A DNA stretch of 53,441 nt, taken from assembly GCA_027858715.1 (NCBI GenBank), contig JAQICD010000031.1:1-53441 (forward strand), given 5' to 3'. The DNA comes from Prolixibacteraceae bacterium. GTDB taxonomy: Bacteria > Bacteroidota > Bacteroidia > Bacteroidales > Prolixibacteraceae. Positions within the stretch are counted from its first letter, which is position 1, and the number at the start of each line of letters is the position of its first letter. The notes under the pieces were generated by a model, which was not told the DNA's origin, searched no databases, and was given only the letters and a program-made list of their open reading frames with translations. This document shows, one piece after another, positions 1 to 9,978 of this stretch. A program made the position numbers and the translations under genes.

Positions 1-77
1 TCTGTAATCGTATCAAAAGCTCCAATTATTTTGTGCCTTTGACCGGGTGTTACAGGTTTTAATTTACGTACTGCCAT
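1..77 (-). CDS. rplB: 50S ribosomal protein L2 (N-terminal fragment, runs off window)
   Basis: The first 25 codons are visible on the minus strand, starting at the ATG at 77 and running off the left edge. The residues MAVRKLKPVTPGQRHKII match the conserved N-terminus of bacterial L2, which binds 23S rRNA near the peptidyl-transferase centre. It lies 6 bp downstream of rplW, in the order rplD-rplW-rplB normal for the S10 operon. The fragment is short, but the start motif and position make the call safe. Confidence 0.93.
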   Translation of the reverse strand, partial: MAVRKLKPVTPGQRHKIIGAFDTIT

Positions 78-83
78 ATTTTA

Positions 84-374
84 CTAAATATTGCTATAAA
101 AATCTATTGTTTGTCCTTCTTTTAAGGTAATAATTGCCTTTTTGAAAGAACTTGTTTTTCCTTTTTGAATACCACTTTTTGTATAACGGTATTTGGTTTT
201 GCCACCATATACCATGGTGTTAACCGAAGCAACTTCAACATCGTAAACTTGTTTAATTGCTGCTTTAATCTGGCTCTTAGTAGCTCGGCGGTTTACAACA
301 AAACCATAACGGTTCAGCTTTTCGGTCTGCTCCGTCATTTTTTCTGTCACCAATGGTTTATATAAAATGTCCAT
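84..374 (-). CDS. rplW: 50S ribosomal protein L23
   Basis: This 96-residue protein has the usual length of bacterial L23. It begins MDILYKPLVTEKMTEQ, the conserved 'P..TEK' N-terminus, and contains the RATKSQIKAAIKQVYDVEV segment that forms the core alpha/beta fold. L23 binds 23S rRNA domain III beside the exit tunnel and is the docking site for trigger factor and SRP. It is cotranscribed with rplD (10 bp gap) and rplB (6 bp gap) in the S10 operon. Confidence 0.97.
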   Translation of the reverse strand: MDILYKPLVTEKMTEQTEKLNRYGFVVNRRATKSQIKAAIKQVYDVEVASVNTMVYGGKTKYRYTKSGIQKGKTSSFKKAIITLKEGQTIDFYSNI

Positions 375-384
375 TTTTTATCAA

Positions 385-1014
385 TTAATTGTTAAACACA
401 CCTTCGATTTTCTCTAACGAACCTTCAAACAACACAACTGACGAAGCGTTAAGTATGTCGTAAGTTGTTAACTCAGAAGCGATTATAACTTTAACCCCCT
501 TCAAATTTCTGGAGGACAAATATATGTTTTTATTTGCTTCTGATAAAACGAACAACGACTTTTTATCGTTAATTTTCAGATTATTCTGAATTGTCAGGAA
601 ATCTTTTGTTTTAGGAGTTTCCAAAGAGAAATCTTCTAGAACAATAATTCCATTGTCTTTAACTTTATACGTAAGAGCTGATTTACGAGCCAGTTGCTTT
701 ACTTTCTTATTAAGCTTGAAGCCATAATCCTTGGGTCTTGGGCCAAAAGCTCGACCTCCGCCACGGAAAATTGGCGACTTAATGCTACCAGCACGAGCTG
801 TACCGGTACCTTTCTGGCGCTTAATTTTACGTGTACTGCCGTTGATTTGGCCACGTTCTTTAGCTTTGTGCGTACCATGACGCTGATTTTCGAGATAATG
901 TTTTACGTCGAGGTAAATGGCATGGTCGTTAGGCTCTACTCCGAAAATATGGTCGTTTAACTGTACCTTTTTCCCGGTTTCTTTTCCTTCGATATTTATT
1001 ACATTTAATTCCAT
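385..1014 (-). CDS. rplD: 50S ribosomal protein L4
   Basis: L4 of about 209 residues. It has the conserved basic loop with GTGTARAGS and the [15 protein letters not shown] motif that extends into the exit tunnel, followed by the C-terminal globular domain. I chose the ATG at 1014, which gives [10 protein letters not shown]. It overlaps the rplC stop codon as TAATG and matches the usual Bacteroidota L4 N-terminus. An in-frame ATG at 1023 would add MEV and overlap rplC by 10 bp, and cannot be excluded. In E. coli, L4 also represses its own S10 operon; nothing here shows whether that happens in this organism. Confidence 0.95.
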   Translation of the reverse strand: MELNVINIEGKETGKKVQLNDHIFGVEPNDHAIYLDVKHYLENQRHGTHKAKERGQINGSTRKIKRQKGTGTARAGSIKSPIFRGGGRAFGPRPKDYGFKLNKKVKQLARKSALTYKVKDNGIIVLEDFSLETPKTKDFLTIQNNLKINDKKSLFVLSEANKNIYLSSRNLKGVKVIIASELTTYDILNASSVVLFEGSLEKIEGVFNN

Positions 1015-1631
1015 TACTTCCAAATAATTAAGAATGAACCTTTAGCTCCGGGTACAGAACCTTTCACTACAAGCAAATTACTTTCAGGAATTACTTTTAA
1101 AACCTGAAGGTTTTCAATAGTAACGTTTTTCCCGCCATCACGTCCAGCCATCCTCATGCCTTTAAATACCCTTGAGGGGTACGATGAAGCTCCGAGAGAA
1201 CCCGGTGCACGTAAACGGTTGTGCTGCCCGTGAGTAGCGTCGTTAACACCTTGAAAGTTGTGACGTTTTACAACTCCCTGAAATCCTTTTCCTTTAGTTA
1301 CTCCGGTAACGGTTACCCAAGGTGCGTCTTTAAACATGTCAACGGTAATAGTGTCGCCTAAACTGACCTCTTCCTCGAATGGGTCAACTTCGTAAACTTT
1401 ACGTTTTGGGCCTGTACCTGCTTTTTTAAAGTGTCCAAACTGGGCTTTTGTTGTGTGCTTCTCTTTCTTGTCAGCAAAGCCTAATTGAACTGCAGAGTAT
1501 CCATCGTTTCCCTCAGTTTTAACCTGAGTTACCACGCATGGGCCAGCCTCGATCACAGTGCATGGGACATTTTTCCCCTCAACACTGAATACGGATGTCA
1601 TTCCGATTTTTTTTCCAATTAATCCTGGCAT
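1014..1631 (-). CDS. rplC: 50S ribosomal protein L3
   Basis: The 205-residue protein starts [15 protein letters not shown], the classic L3 opening (GxKxGMT). It carries the [12 protein letters not shown] and [15 protein letters not shown] segments and the [20 protein letters not shown] loop that approaches the peptidyl-transferase centre. The normal L3 signature is intact, including the glutamine in the [12 protein letters not shown] segment that is methylated in some bacteria. It sits 20 bp after rpsJ and overlaps rplD by one base, consistent with a single transcript. Confidence 0.97.
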   Translation of the reverse strand: MPGLIGKKIGMTSVFSVEGKNVPCTVIEAGPCVVTQVKTEGNDGYSAVQLGFADKKEKHTTKAQFGHFKKAGTGPKRKVYEVDPFEEEVSLGDTITVDMFKDAPWVTVTGVTKGKGFQGVVKRHNFQGVNDATHGQHNRLRAPGSLGASSYPSRVFKGMRMAGRDGGKNVTIENLQVLKVIPESNLLVVKGSVPGAKGSFLIIWK

Positions 1632-1651
1632 TTCTTACTCGTTTTAAATTA

Positions 1652-1957
1652 TCAAACTTTAATTTCAACTTCGACACCACTTGGCAATTCAAGTTTCATC
1701 AGGGCATCGATTGTTTTCGCTGTTGAGCTGTAAATGTCAATCAACCGCTTGTATGAGCTTAACTGATATTGCTCGCGAGATTTTTTGTTCACGAACGTTG
1801 AACGTAAAACTGTAAAAACCCTTTTGTGAGTTGGAAGTGGTATAGGACCACTTACAACAGCTCCGGTAGTCTTAACAGTCTTAACGATCTTTTCAGCCGA
1901 TTTGTCAACCAAGTTATGATCGTAAGATTTCAGCTTAATTCTGATTTTTTGACTCAT
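1652..1957 (-). CDS. rpsJ: 30S ribosomal protein S10
   Basis: The 101-residue product begins [20 protein letters not shown], a near-universal S10 start. It contains [19 protein letters not shown] and the [15 protein letters not shown] region. S10 helps form the 30S head and, as NusE, also works in antitermination. It is 17 bp downstream of fusA with no tuf gene between them, so the str and S10 clusters are joined directly. That arrangement is common in Bacteroidota, where tuf often lies elsewhere (family knowledge). Confidence 0.97.
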   Translation of the reverse strand: MSQKIRIKLKSYDHNLVDKSAEKIVKTVKTTGAVVSGPIPLPTHKRVFTVLRSTFVNKKSREQYQLSSYKRLIDIYSSTAKTIDALMKLELPSGVEVEIKV

Positions 1958-1974
1958 GATTATAATGTATCAAA

Positions 1975-4089
1975 TTATAGTAAATCAAGGCGTCCTTTTG
2001 CCTCTGTAAGCACTTCGATTGCGATATTTTTCGGCACTTCTTGGTAGTGCGAGAATTCCATCGACGATGTAGCCCTTCCGGAGGATAGTGTACGCAATAC
2101 GGTTACATATCCAAATTGTTCAGCAAGTGGCACCATTGCTCTGATAACACGTGCACCACCTTTTGATTCCATACCTTCGACGTTTCCGCGACGACGGTTG
2201 AGATCAGATATAATATCACCCATGTATTCTTCGGGTGTTACGATTTCGGCCTTCATGATAGGCTCAAGCAAAGTTGGTTGTGCTTTTGATGCTGCACTTT
2301 TGAAAGCTTGCTTTGCGCAAATCTCAAATGACAACTGGTCAGAGTCAACCGGGTGAAATGAACCATCAATCAGGGTAACTTTAAGTGCCTGAATTTCGTA
2401 ACCAGCAAGGGGTCCGTTCGACATAGCACCTTTAAAACCCTTTTCAACCGAAGGAATATATTCACGTGGAATGTTACCACCTTTAATGGCATCAACAAAC
2501 TCAAGACCTGATTTTCCTTCTTCGGCAGCTTCAACTTTCACAATGATGTCGGCAAATTTACCACGACCACCGGTTTGTTTCTTAAACACTTCGCGAATTT
2601 GCACTGATCCTTTAATAGCTTCTTTATAAGAAACCTGTGGTTTCCCCTGATTGCATTCAACCTTAAATTCACGCTTTAAACGGTCGATAATAATGTCGAG
2701 GTGAAGTTCACCCATCCCACGGATAATAGTTTGACCTGTTTCGTGATCGGTATTTACCTGGAAAGTTGGATCTTCTTCGGCCAATTTTGACAATCCAAGC
2801 CCTAGTTTATCAAGGTCTTTTTGCGTTTTGGGTTCAACAGCTATTCCGATTACTGGATCGGGAAATGACATTGATTCCATCACGATAGGATTCTTAACAT
2901 CGCAAAGGGTATCGCCGGTACGTGTACCTTTTAAACCTACCACAGCACAAATATCACCAGCCTCGATTACGTCACGTGGCTGTTGCTTGTTTGAGTGCAT
3001 TTGATAGATGCGTGAGATTCTTTCTTTTTTACCAGATCGTGGATTGTAATATGTACCTCCACTTTCGAGTTTACCCGAGTAAACCCTAACGAAAGTTAAT
3101 CGACCAACGTAAGGATCGGTTGCAATTTTGAAAGCCAATGCAGCTGTTGGTTCATCTGCGTCGGGTATTCTTTCAATTGATTTTTCTTCGTCGTCGATAT
3201 CGAGACCTGTAACAGATCCTTTATCAAGCGGGCTTGGCAAGAAAGCACAAACGGCGTCGAGCAAACGCTGAACACCTTTATTCTTAAACGCCGAACCGCA
3301 CATCATTGGAATGATAGCGCCCGATTGAGTTGCCTTACGAATTACTTCAAGCATTTGTTCTTGAGTAATTGATTCGGGATCTTCGAAGAAACGTTCCATA
3401 AGCTCTTCATCTTGCTCAGCAACTGCTTCAACAAGTTTTTCACGCCATTCATTGGCTTGTTCTACCATATCTGCTGGTATTTCTTCCAATGAATAATTTG
3501 TTCCCAATTCCTCGTCGTCGTACCATACAATGGCTTTCATTTCAACGAGGTCAACAACACCTGAAAAAGTTTCTTCAGAACCGATAGGCAACTGAATTGG
3601 TACAGGGTTCGCTTTCAATTTTTCGATAATGTCGTTATAAACATTAAAGAAGTCGGCACCCTGGCGATCCATTTTATTTACAAATGCGATACGTGGAACA
3701 CCGTACTTTTCGGCCTGACGCCAAACGGTTTCCGACTGAGCCTCTACACCACCTACTGCACAGAAAAGTGCAACAGCACCATCGAGTACACGTAACGAAC
3801 GCTCTACCTCTACAGTAAAGTCAACGTGTCCGGGAGTATCAATGATGTTGATTTTGTGCTCAATATCGTTGTATTTCCACTGGGTGGTAGTTGCAGCCGA
3901 GGTAATTGTAATGCCACGCTCCTGTTCTTGTTCCATCCAGTCCATGGTAGCAGATCCATCGTGAGTTTCACCAATACGGTGAGTTATACCGGTATAATAC
4001 AGAATACGCTCGGTAGCTGTTGTTTTACCGGCATCGATGTGAGCCATGATACCAATATTTCTTGTATATTTTAAATCTCTTTTTGCCAT
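1975..4089 (-). CDS. fusA: Translation elongation factor G
   Basis: The 704-residue GTPase drives ribosomal translocation. Near the N-terminus it has the P-loop AHIDAGKTT, then [10 protein letters not shown] (switch I), DTPGHVDF (switch II/G3) and NKMDR (G4). Domain II follows, then domains III-V with [14 protein letters not shown] and the domain [10 protein letters not shown] region. Length and domain order are normal for canonical EF-G. It lies between rpsG (41 bp gap) and rpsJ (17 bp gap) in the str operon. Its setting in the operon argues for the housekeeping EF-G rather than a specialised paralogue. Confidence 0.97.
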   Translation of the reverse strand: MAKRDLKYTRNIGIMAHIDAGKTTATERILYYTGITHRIGETHDGSATMDWMEQEQERGITITSAATTTQWKYNDIEHKINIIDTPGHVDFTVEVERSLRVLDGAVALFCAVGGVEAQSETVWRQAEKYGVPRIAFVNKMDRQGADFFNVYNDIIEKLKANPVPIQLPIGSEETFSGVVDLVEMKAIVWYDDEELGTNYSLEEIPADMVEQANEWREKLVEAVAEQDEELMERFFEDPESITQEQMLEVIRKATQSGAIIPMMCGSAFKNKGVQRLLDAVCAFLPSPLDKGSVTGLDIDDEEKSIERIPDADEPTAALAFKIATDPYVGRLTFVRVYSGKLESGGTYYNPRSGKKERISRIYQMHSNKQQPRDVIEAGDICAVVGLKGTRTGDTLCDVKNPIVMESMSFPDPVIGIAVEPKTQKDLDKLGLGLSKLAEEDPTFQVNTDHETGQTIIRGMGELHLDIIIDRLKREFKVECNQGKPQVSYKEAIKGSVQIREVFKKQTGGRGKFADIIVKVEAAEEGKSGLEFVDAIKGGNIPREYIPSVEKGFKGAMSNGPLAGYEIQALKVTLIDGSFHPVDSDQLSFEICAKQAFKSAASKAQPTLLEPIMKAEIVTPEEYMGDIISDLNRRRGNVEGMESKGGARVIRAMVPLAEQFGYVTVLRTLSSGRATSSMEFSHYQEVPKNIAIEVLTEAKGRLDLL

Positions 4090-4130
4090 TTTAAAAAACC
4101 AATCTTAACTAAATCAAATAAACCAATATT

Positions 4131-4607
4131 TTAGAAGCGGAAGTGGGCAAACGCACGGTTTGCTTCAGCCATCCGGTGAATTTCTTCTTTCTTTTTGTAA
4201 GACCCACCTTCGTTGTTGTAAGCAGCATGAATTTCGGCAGCCAGTTTTTCGCTCATCGAACGACCAGCACGCTTACGCGAGAAGAGAATCATATTTTTGA
4301 TAGAGATTGACAGTTTCCTGTCGGAACGAATTTCCATAGGAACCTGGAAAGTTGCACCACCTACTCTGCGACTTTTAACCTCAACTTGTGGTGTAATGTT
4401 TTCGAGTGCTTTTTTCCATGCTTCGAGCGGTGAAACTTCATCATTTTTCATTTTCTGTCCGAGCATTTCCATTGCATCGTAGAAAACAGCATAAGCTGTT
4501 GTTTTTTTACCATCGACCATTAGGTCGTTCACAAAACGAGTAACCAACACATCGTTAAATTTAGGATCTGGCAAAATGACCCTCTTCTTTGGTTTCGACT
4601 TTCTCAT
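4131..4607 (-). CDS. rpsG: 30S ribosomal protein S7
   Basis: The 158-residue S7 begins [22 protein letters not shown], giving the typical basic tail and DPKF/Y motif. It contains [19 protein letters not shown] and the conserved [14 protein letters not shown] segment, which binds 16S rRNA in the 30S head near the E site. The C-terminus ends in the usual [12 protein letters not shown]. It follows rpsL after 111 bp. That gap holds no gene, and I see no clear terminator in it. Confidence 0.97.
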   Translation of the reverse strand: MRKSKPKKRVILPDPKFNDVLVTRFVNDLMVDGKKTTAYAVFYDAMEMLGQKMKNDEVSPLEAWKKALENITPQVEVKSRRVGGATFQVPMEIRSDRKLSISIKNMILFSRKRAGRSMSEKLAAEIHAAYNNEGGSYKKKEEIHRMAEANRAFAHFRF

Positions 4608-4718
4608 TTCTTAAAGTTTGTGTTATTCAAATCGGCTGTTCAAGTTTACGATCTTCAGTTCTTCTTTGTAGAATCATTTACTCAACCTAACCACAACTTC
4701 AATAACTATTCAACACTT

Positions 4719-5093
4719 TTATTTCTTAGGACGTTTTGTACCGTATTTAGAACGGCGCTGGGTGCGTCCTTCAACACCAGCTGTGTCTAATGCTCCGCGA
4801 ACGATGTGATAACGTACACCTGGAAGATCTTTTACACGACCACCCCGAACCAATACGATTGAGTGCTCCTGCAGGTTGTGTCCTTCACCAGGAATGTAAG
4901 CGTTAACCTCTTTCATGTTAGTCAACCTTACCCTTGCTACTTTACGCATAGCTGAGTTTGGTTTCTTAGGAGTAGTTGTGTAAACACGAACACATACTCC
5001 CCTACGTTGCGGGCAGGAATCTAACGCTCTTGATTTACTCTTTTCTTCAATCACGTGTCTCCCTTTTCTAACTAACTGTTGAATTGTAGGCAT
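4719..5093 (-). CDS. rpsL: 30S ribosomal protein S12
   Basis: The 124-residue decoding-centre protein starts [12 protein letters not shown]. It keeps the [19 protein letters not shown] segment and the [13 protein letters not shown] loop. Both lysines at which streptomycin-resistance changes usually arise (in PKKPNSA and GRVKDLPG) are the standard residues, so the sequence looks like the streptomycin-sensitive form. The aspartate in KDLPG is the residue methylthiolated by RimO in other bacteria. It is the first gene of the ribosomal operon, with about 110 bp of leader below a likely promoter. Confidence 0.97.
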   Translation of the reverse strand: MPTIQQLVRKGRHVIEEKSKSRALDSCPQRRGVCVRVYTTTPKKPNSAMRKVARVRLTNMKEVNAYIPGEGHNLQEHSIVLVRGGRVKDLPGVRYHIVRGALDTAGVEGRTQRRSKYGTKRPKK

Positions 5094-5204
5094 TATACTT
5101 CGATTAAATTAATTATATGGAATCAAATTATTATTTCTCTGATTTTCAGAACTGAACTGTGAACTGATTTTGAAACAAGGCACAATCCTTCTAAAAACGG
5201 TTGG

Positions 5205-5212
5205 CAAAAGTA
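5205..5212 (-). promoter_or_regulatory. Putative Bacteroidota -7 promoter element for the rpsL operon
   Basis: On the minus strand the bases read TACTTTTG, an exact match to the Bacteroidota -7 consensus TAnnTTTG. It lies about 110 bp upstream of rpsL, between the terminator of the hybrid sensor gene and rpsL. No clean -33 TTTG is visible at the expected distance. Confidence 0.5.
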
Positions 5213-5252
5213 CTAATTTTCAGCAAGAAAAAAAGACAAGCTTATTTTTTTT

Positions 5253-5290
5253 TTGTAAAAAATGGTTTTTTAATAGCTCTATAACCATTT
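5253..5290 (-). terminator. Likely intrinsic terminator of the hybrid sensor gene
   Basis: An 8-bp perfect inverted repeat (AAATGGTT at 5260-5267, AACCATTT at 5283-5290) lies 35 bp past the stop of the 5325-9749 gene. On the minus strand the second arm runs straight into a T-run, as expected for a Rho-independent terminator. It would separate the sensor transcript from the rpsL operon. Confidence 0.55.
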
Positions 5291-5324
5291 GGAAGCTTTA
5301 GGAATGCATAAAACAACATCATTC

Positions 5325-8300
5325 TTATACATTTTCAACGCTATTTTGATACTGTTTTTTATACTTACTAGGAGTTATTCCAAATTGCTCTTTAAATTGT
5401 TTACTGAAATAACGGCTGTCGCTAAACCCTATTTTAAATGCTGTTTCGTTCACATTGTATCCGTTGGCAAGCATTTGAGCGGCTATCTTTAGTTTTATCT
5501 GTCGCAGCAATTCGATGGGACTTAACCCGGTAAGGCTTTTAATTTTATTATAAAAAACCGTACGACTTACACACGAATGTTCAACCAGTTTTGCTATAGT
5601 TAAACCAGAGTCGTCGTAATTTTCTTCGATGTACTTAACAATGTCTTCTAAAAATATTTTATCGCGGGATGTTAGCTTTACATCCGATATTTCAACTTCG
5701 CTCTTTCCTGTATATTTTTGTAGTATTATTTTACGCTGCTCCAGTAAATTTGCAATAGTTGATATTAAAACCTGCATGTTAAAAGGTTTAACAATATAAG
5801 CTTCGGCTCCCGATTCAATGCCTTCAACCTGATCGCCAACACTTGATTTCGCCGTGAGTAAAACTATTGGAATATGGCAGGTATCGTACTCATCTTTCAA
5901 TTTACGGGTCATTTCAATACCATCAATGCCAGGCATCATGATATCGGAAATAATAAGATCGGGGCTTTTTTCTTTTGCCATTTCAAATCCAGCCTCTCCA
6001 TCGGAAGCTGAAATTATTGACGCCGATTCTGAAAGTGCATCAGCTATATAGTTAACAATTTGCAGATTGTCTTCAACCACCAAAATTGCAGGTTTATCAG
6101 TTGCATTTAAGGCACTAAAAGGTCTGGCTCCAATTTGAGTATTATCATCAGAAACTTCTTGTAAACAATTATTAGAAAAAGAATACGCAGCTTTATCGTC
6201 GCATATTAAATGATCGGTATCTTTAAAATGATCATTTCCATTTTTTAGTATAATTTCGAACTCGGAACCTTTACCCGGGCTACTTTTAATATTAATAACG
6301 CCACCATGCAGCTTAACAATTTCGTTCGATAAATTAAGTCCAATGCCGGTACTTTGTCCGTTAGCATCATTACTCATAACGGTATAACGGTTAAACAGCA
6401 GAGGAATATCTTTACTTTTAATGCCGGCTCCTCCATCGACAATTCTAATATAAAAACTGTCGTCAGATGTATTTTTACCCACTGCAACCAATACTTTACC
6501 ACCTGAAGGTGTAAATTTAAAAGCATTAGATAATAAATTGAAAATCACAGAATCCAGCCGGTGCGGATCGGCCCATACGCTCAATATCTCATCGTCGGCA
6601 TTAAACTCAAAATCTATATTTTTATGTGCGGCCTGAATTTTAAAATTTTGAAATATCTCACTGGTGAAAACCACAAGATTAATACACTGCACCTTTAATA
6701 TCATTTTATTATTCTGAACCTTTCTGAAATCAAGCAATTGATTTAAAAGATAGAGCATTCTTTTCCCATTTTTCTGAACCAGCGATAAAGTCGATCTGTA
6801 TCTCAGGGGCAGACTTTCATCGGCCAGCATATCCTCAACCGGGCCAAGTATTAAGGTTAAAGGTGTACGAATTTCATGCGACACATTGGTGAAAAACTTC
6901 AGTTTAACTTCATTTACAGCTTTTTCAATTTTAAGTTCAGTGCGGAAAGCACTGTTCCTTATCACACCCCTGCTTACAAGGAATATTGAAAGTGCAAAAA
7001 CAATCAAATAAATAATGTATGCAGTATTTGTTTGCCACCAGGGCGGATGTATTGTAATATTAAGAATGGATTCATTCTCATCCCAGTTGCCATCCCAAAG
7101 AGCAGCTTTTATTTTGAATGTATATTCGCCCGGAGGCAGGTTGGTGTATGTGGCCTTACGTTGTGCACCCACGCTATTCCAGCTGTCATCAAAATTATCT
7201 AAAAAATATGCGTATTGAACACGCGATTCATCGAGGTAATTTAAGGTCGTATATTCAAGGCTGAAGCTAGATTGATTATAGGCCAGTTCAATGTTCTCGG
7301 TATAAGTAATTGATTGACTTAAAGGAGAAGCTTCGGCATTCACTTTTACATCGTTGTTAAATAACTGGAAATTTGTGAATACAACATCGAACGACATCTT
7401 TTTGAGCAATACCTTTGTTGGGTCAATCACTTCAAATCCGTCGTTCCCGCCAAACACGAGTTCTCCGTTTTTTCTTATTTCACAGGTGTTTTCGGAGAAA
7501 ATATTAGAACCAAGACTATTGGATTTTGTGTAATTTTCGAAACTATCAATATATGGATCAAAACGCGACAACCCGCGCTCAGTACTAAACCACATTGAGC
7601 CCGAATTGTCTTCTACTATTCCAAAAACTTCGTTATTGCAAAGTCCGTCAATTGATGAATAACTGGCAAAAACTGAATCAGACTCCAGTCGGTTAACTCC
7701 TACTCCAAATGTGCCAAACCACATATTATGAGCCGAGTCTTCAAAAATATGAACCACATCGTTATACGTAATACTATAAGGATTGTTTAATTCGCGGTAA
7801 AAACATTCAAAATCGAAATTTTCTAATTTCAATTTTTCACTTGAAAGTTTATTCAATCCAAAGGTTGTAGCCACCCACAAATTATTGTCACTATCAATTT
7901 TAACATCACGAACTAAATCATTTGACAGGTTACTATTTGATGTATTAATATTGGCAAAAGACAAATCGTTAACTCCTCGCGAAAAACTGACGCGAGATAA
8001 ACCTCTTCCATAAGTACCTATCCATACAAACCCTTGATCATCTTCGTCGAAACTATAAATATTGTCGTCGCAAAGTGATAGAGCATCGCTACTATCATGC
8101 TGATATCTTATGAACTTTATTTTACTATAATCGGTTGTAGCGGTGATCGGTGTTTCAGAAACTGCAATTCCAACACCTTTCGATCCAAGCCAAATATATC
8201 CCCGGCTATCCTGAAAAATAGCATAAACATTAAACATTAAGCCACCACGCGGAGTAAACGGATATTTGATTGTGGGTTTTATTTCATTATAATCTTCATC

Positions 8301-9749
8301 ATAAATTTTTATTTCACCACCTTTTGACGCAACCCATAAGTTATTGTTTGAATCTTCATACACCGCTCGCACAATATTTTCCATGTAATCGTCGTACTGC
8401 TCATTAAATGCAATTGATCTGAAAGCCGGGTTTTTTAAAACCACTTTGTTTATTCCCCCCTGCAAACCGGTACCAACCCATAATGTACCATTTTTATCTT
8501 CGGTAATACACATTACGGTATTAGAACTTATAGATTTTGATTCAGACGGATCGCTTCTGAAAAATTGAAAAGATTTTTCATCACGGTCGTAGCTGGCCAA
8601 TCCTCCGCCATGAACACAAATCCAGAAGTTATCGTCGGAGTCCTCGTAAAAATAAGGGCGTTCTTTATCCGACAAGTATTTATAATCGGGCGGTGTTAAA
8701 TCATAATGCTCCAAATCTCCTGTTGTCTGATCAATTTGCTTAACACCAAACTTTTCAGTAGTAACCCACAATAATCCCTGCCGGTCTTCGTAAATTTTTT
8801 CAACTTGTTCACCTTCTAATTCAATATATCGCCAATTATCTTCCTCCGGATAATAAATTGAAAGATTTGCTCCCCCCACAATGACGTTACCCATAGAACT
8901 CACCTTCAGATTTAAAATGGCATTGTTGTTGTCATTATTTTCGGGAGTAAAAATATTTTTAAAGGTTTTGTCAACATTACTATAAACTATAATGCCGTTT
9001 AATTCGGTGCCCATCCAAATTTCATCACCAACAGCAGTTGCTGCAGTAAAGTGCATATGTGCAAAATAATGCTGGAAATAAAAACTCCCATTCTGATTAT
9101 CAGCTTTTCGCAAAATGTTTAGCCCATTTTGAGAGCCTATGTAAAGGTTACCGTCACTATCTGATTCGATAAAGCGAATGTTATTGTTAGAAATAGAGTA
9201 GTTTCCACGACTTAGAAACTGCTGAACATCATACGTATCATTTAGTGAATTGTAAGTTAATCGATAAACCCCCGAGTTTGAAGCTCCAAGCCACAATTCA
9301 TCTTTACTATACTGCTTGAAGTAGTTGATGCGACTGTATTTTTCTTCGAGGTTAATTTGATATTTTGGAAGTGTTTCAAAAGCTTCAGAACGGGGATTGT
9401 AATAATGATAATACCCATCGTACGTTTCGAACCATAAAAATTCACGCTCATCTTCCCATATTGAAATAACACGATTGTGAGTTAAAATTTTTGGATTCTC
9501 AACCGAACTTTGAAAAACTTTAAAATTATAACCGTCGAATCGATTAAGACCATTCATTGTACCAATCCACAAAAAACCCTTACTGTCGCAGTGAATACTT
9601 GTTATTGTATTTTGCGAAAGCCCATCATCGATAGTATATTTCTCAAATCGTTCAATGTTTATTGCACTAACAACTGTGCTAAATAAAATGAGCGAAAAAG
9701 AAAACAAAAGGGAAATAACGATACGAGTAACAGTATGACCAGATCTCAC
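5325..9749 (-). CDS. Hybrid two-component system sensor/AraC-type regulator (HTCS)
   Basis: A 1474-residue one-protein two-component system. Order: signal/anchor helix (about 8-30); a long periplasmic sensor of two-component propeller repeats (e.g. DSKGFLWIGTMNGLNRFDG), then a Y_Y_Y domain near 790-880 (FKIKAALWDGNW); a membrane segment (about 905-925); histidine kinase with H-box FFTNVSHEIRTPLTLILGP; HATPase with DGGAGIKSKD and TGIGLNLSNEIV; receiver with ILVVEDN and phosphoacceptor aspartate in LIISDIMMPGIDG; and a C-terminal AraC HTH (GFSDSRYFSKQFKEQFGITPSKYKK). In the Bacteroidota HTCS family, the periplasmic part binds oligosaccharides and the HTH activates neighbouring degradation genes. 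It is divergent from the GH43 gene, so a pectin fragment is the likely ligand; this is inferred from the neighbours. Confidence 0.96.
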   Translation of the reverse strand: MRSGHTVTRIVISLLFSFSLILFSTVVSAINIERFEKYTIDDGLSQNTITSIHCDSKGFLWIGTMNGLNRFDGYNFKVFQSSVENPKILTHNRVISIWEDEREFLWFETYDGYYHYYNPRSEAFETLPKYQINLEEKYSRINYFKQYSKDELWLGASNSGVYRLTYNSLNDTYDVQQFLSRGNYSISNNNIRFIESDSDGNLYIGSQNGLNILRKADNQNGSFYFQHYFAHMHFTAATAVGDEIWMGTELNGIIVYSNVDKTFKNIFTPENNDNNNAILNLKVSSMGNVIVGGANLSIYYPEEDNWRYIELEGEQVEKIYEDRQGLLWVTTEKFGVKQIDQTTGDLEHYDLTPPDYKYLSDKERPYFYEDSDDNFWICVHGGGLASYDRDEKSFQFFRSDPSESKSISSNTVMCITEDKNGTLWVGTGLQGGINKVVLKNPAFRSIAFNEQYDDYMENIVRAVYEDSNNNLWVASKGGEIKIYDEDYNEIKPTIKYPFTPRGGLMFNVYAIFQDSRGYIWLGSKGVGIAVSETPITATTDYSKIKFIRYQHDSSDALSLCDDNIYSFDEDDQGFVWIGTYGRGLSRVSFSRGVNDLSFANINTSNSNLSNDLVRDVKIDSDNNLWVATTFGLNKLSSEKLKLENFDFECFYRELNNPYSITYNDVVHIFEDSAHNMWFGTFGVGVNRLESDSVFASYSSIDGLCNNEVFGIVEDNSGSMWFSTERGLSRFDPYIDSFENYTKSNSLGSNIFSENTCEIRKNGELVFGGNDGFEVIDPTKVLLKKMSFDVVFTNFQLFNNDVKVNAEASPLSQSITYTENIELAYNQSSFSLEYTTLNYLDESRVQYAYFLDNFDDSWNSVGAQRKATYTNLPPGEYTFKIKAALWDGNWDENESILNITIHPPWWQTNTAYIIYLIVFALSIFLVSRGVIRNSAFRTELKIEKAVNEVKLKFFTNVSHEIRTPLTLILGPVEDMLADESLPLRYRSTLSLVQKNGKRMLYLLNQLLDFRKVQNNKMILKVQCINLVVFTSEIFQNFKIQAAHKNIDFEFNADDEILSVWADPHRLDSVIFNLLSNAFKFTPSGGKVLVAVGKNTSDDSFYIRIVDGGAGIKSKDIPLLFNRYTVMSNDANGQSTGIGLNLSNEIVKLHGGVINIKSSPGKGSEFEIILKNGNDHFKDTDHLICDDKAAYSFSNNCLQEVSDDNTQIGARPFSALNATDKPAILVVEDNLQIVNYIADALSESASIISASDGEAGFEMAKEKSPDLIISDIMMPGIDGIEMTRKLKDEYDTCHIPIVLLTAKSSVGDQVEGIESGAEAYIVKPFNMQVLISTIANLLEQRKIILQKYTGKSEVEISDVKLTSRDKIFLEDIVKYIEENYDDSGLTIAKLVEHSCVSRTVFYNKIKSLTGLSPIELLRQIKLKIAAQMLANGYNVNETAFKIGFSDSRYFSKQFKEQFGITPSKYKKQYQNSVENV

Positions 9750-9777
9750 AAGTAATTATTTTTAGATTTTAGTTGTT

Positions 9778-9785
9778 CAAAAGTA
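9778..9785 (-). promoter_or_regulatory. Putative -7 promoter element of the HTCS gene
   Basis: The minus strand reads TACTTTTG, matching TAnnTTTG, about 29 bp upstream of the HTCS ATG. A transcript would start near 9771 and have a leader of about 20 nt. No good -33 TTTG was found. Confidence 0.45.
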
Positions 9786-9810
9786 ATCAAAATACTTGAA
9801 AAAAACAGGT

Positions 9811-9913
9811 CTGTTTTATCCTATCACACACCTGATTTTGTTAAAACAATGGCAGCAAACACCCGACAACAGCAATAAGGTAACGTTTTAACCCCACCTT
9901 TAAGATAAAACAG
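9811..9913. promoter_or_regulatory. Widely spaced inverted repeat in the divergent HTCS/GH43 intergenic region
   Basis: CTGTTTTATC at 9811-9820 and its exact reverse complement GATAAAACAG at 9904-9913 lie in the 229-bp divergent region. AraC-type regulators often bind paired or looped half-sites, so these arms are candidate operator half-sites for the adjacent HTCS. The repeat is seen directly; the regulatory role is inferred. Confidence 0.35.
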
Positions 9914-9934
9914 CCTCCTCAATTATCTTCTTTT

Positions 9935-9951
9935 AATACTATTTTAGTATT
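9935..9951. promoter_or_regulatory. Short perfect palindrome upstream of GH43 gene
   Basis: AATACTA-TTT-TAGTATT is a perfect 7-bp inverted repeat with a 3-base spacer, 27 bp upstream of the GH43 start codon and close to where a promoter should be. It could be an operator or a chance AT-rich palindrome. Confidence 0.3.
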
Positions 9952-9978
9952 CTTAAATAAGACCAACAACTATTCGAT

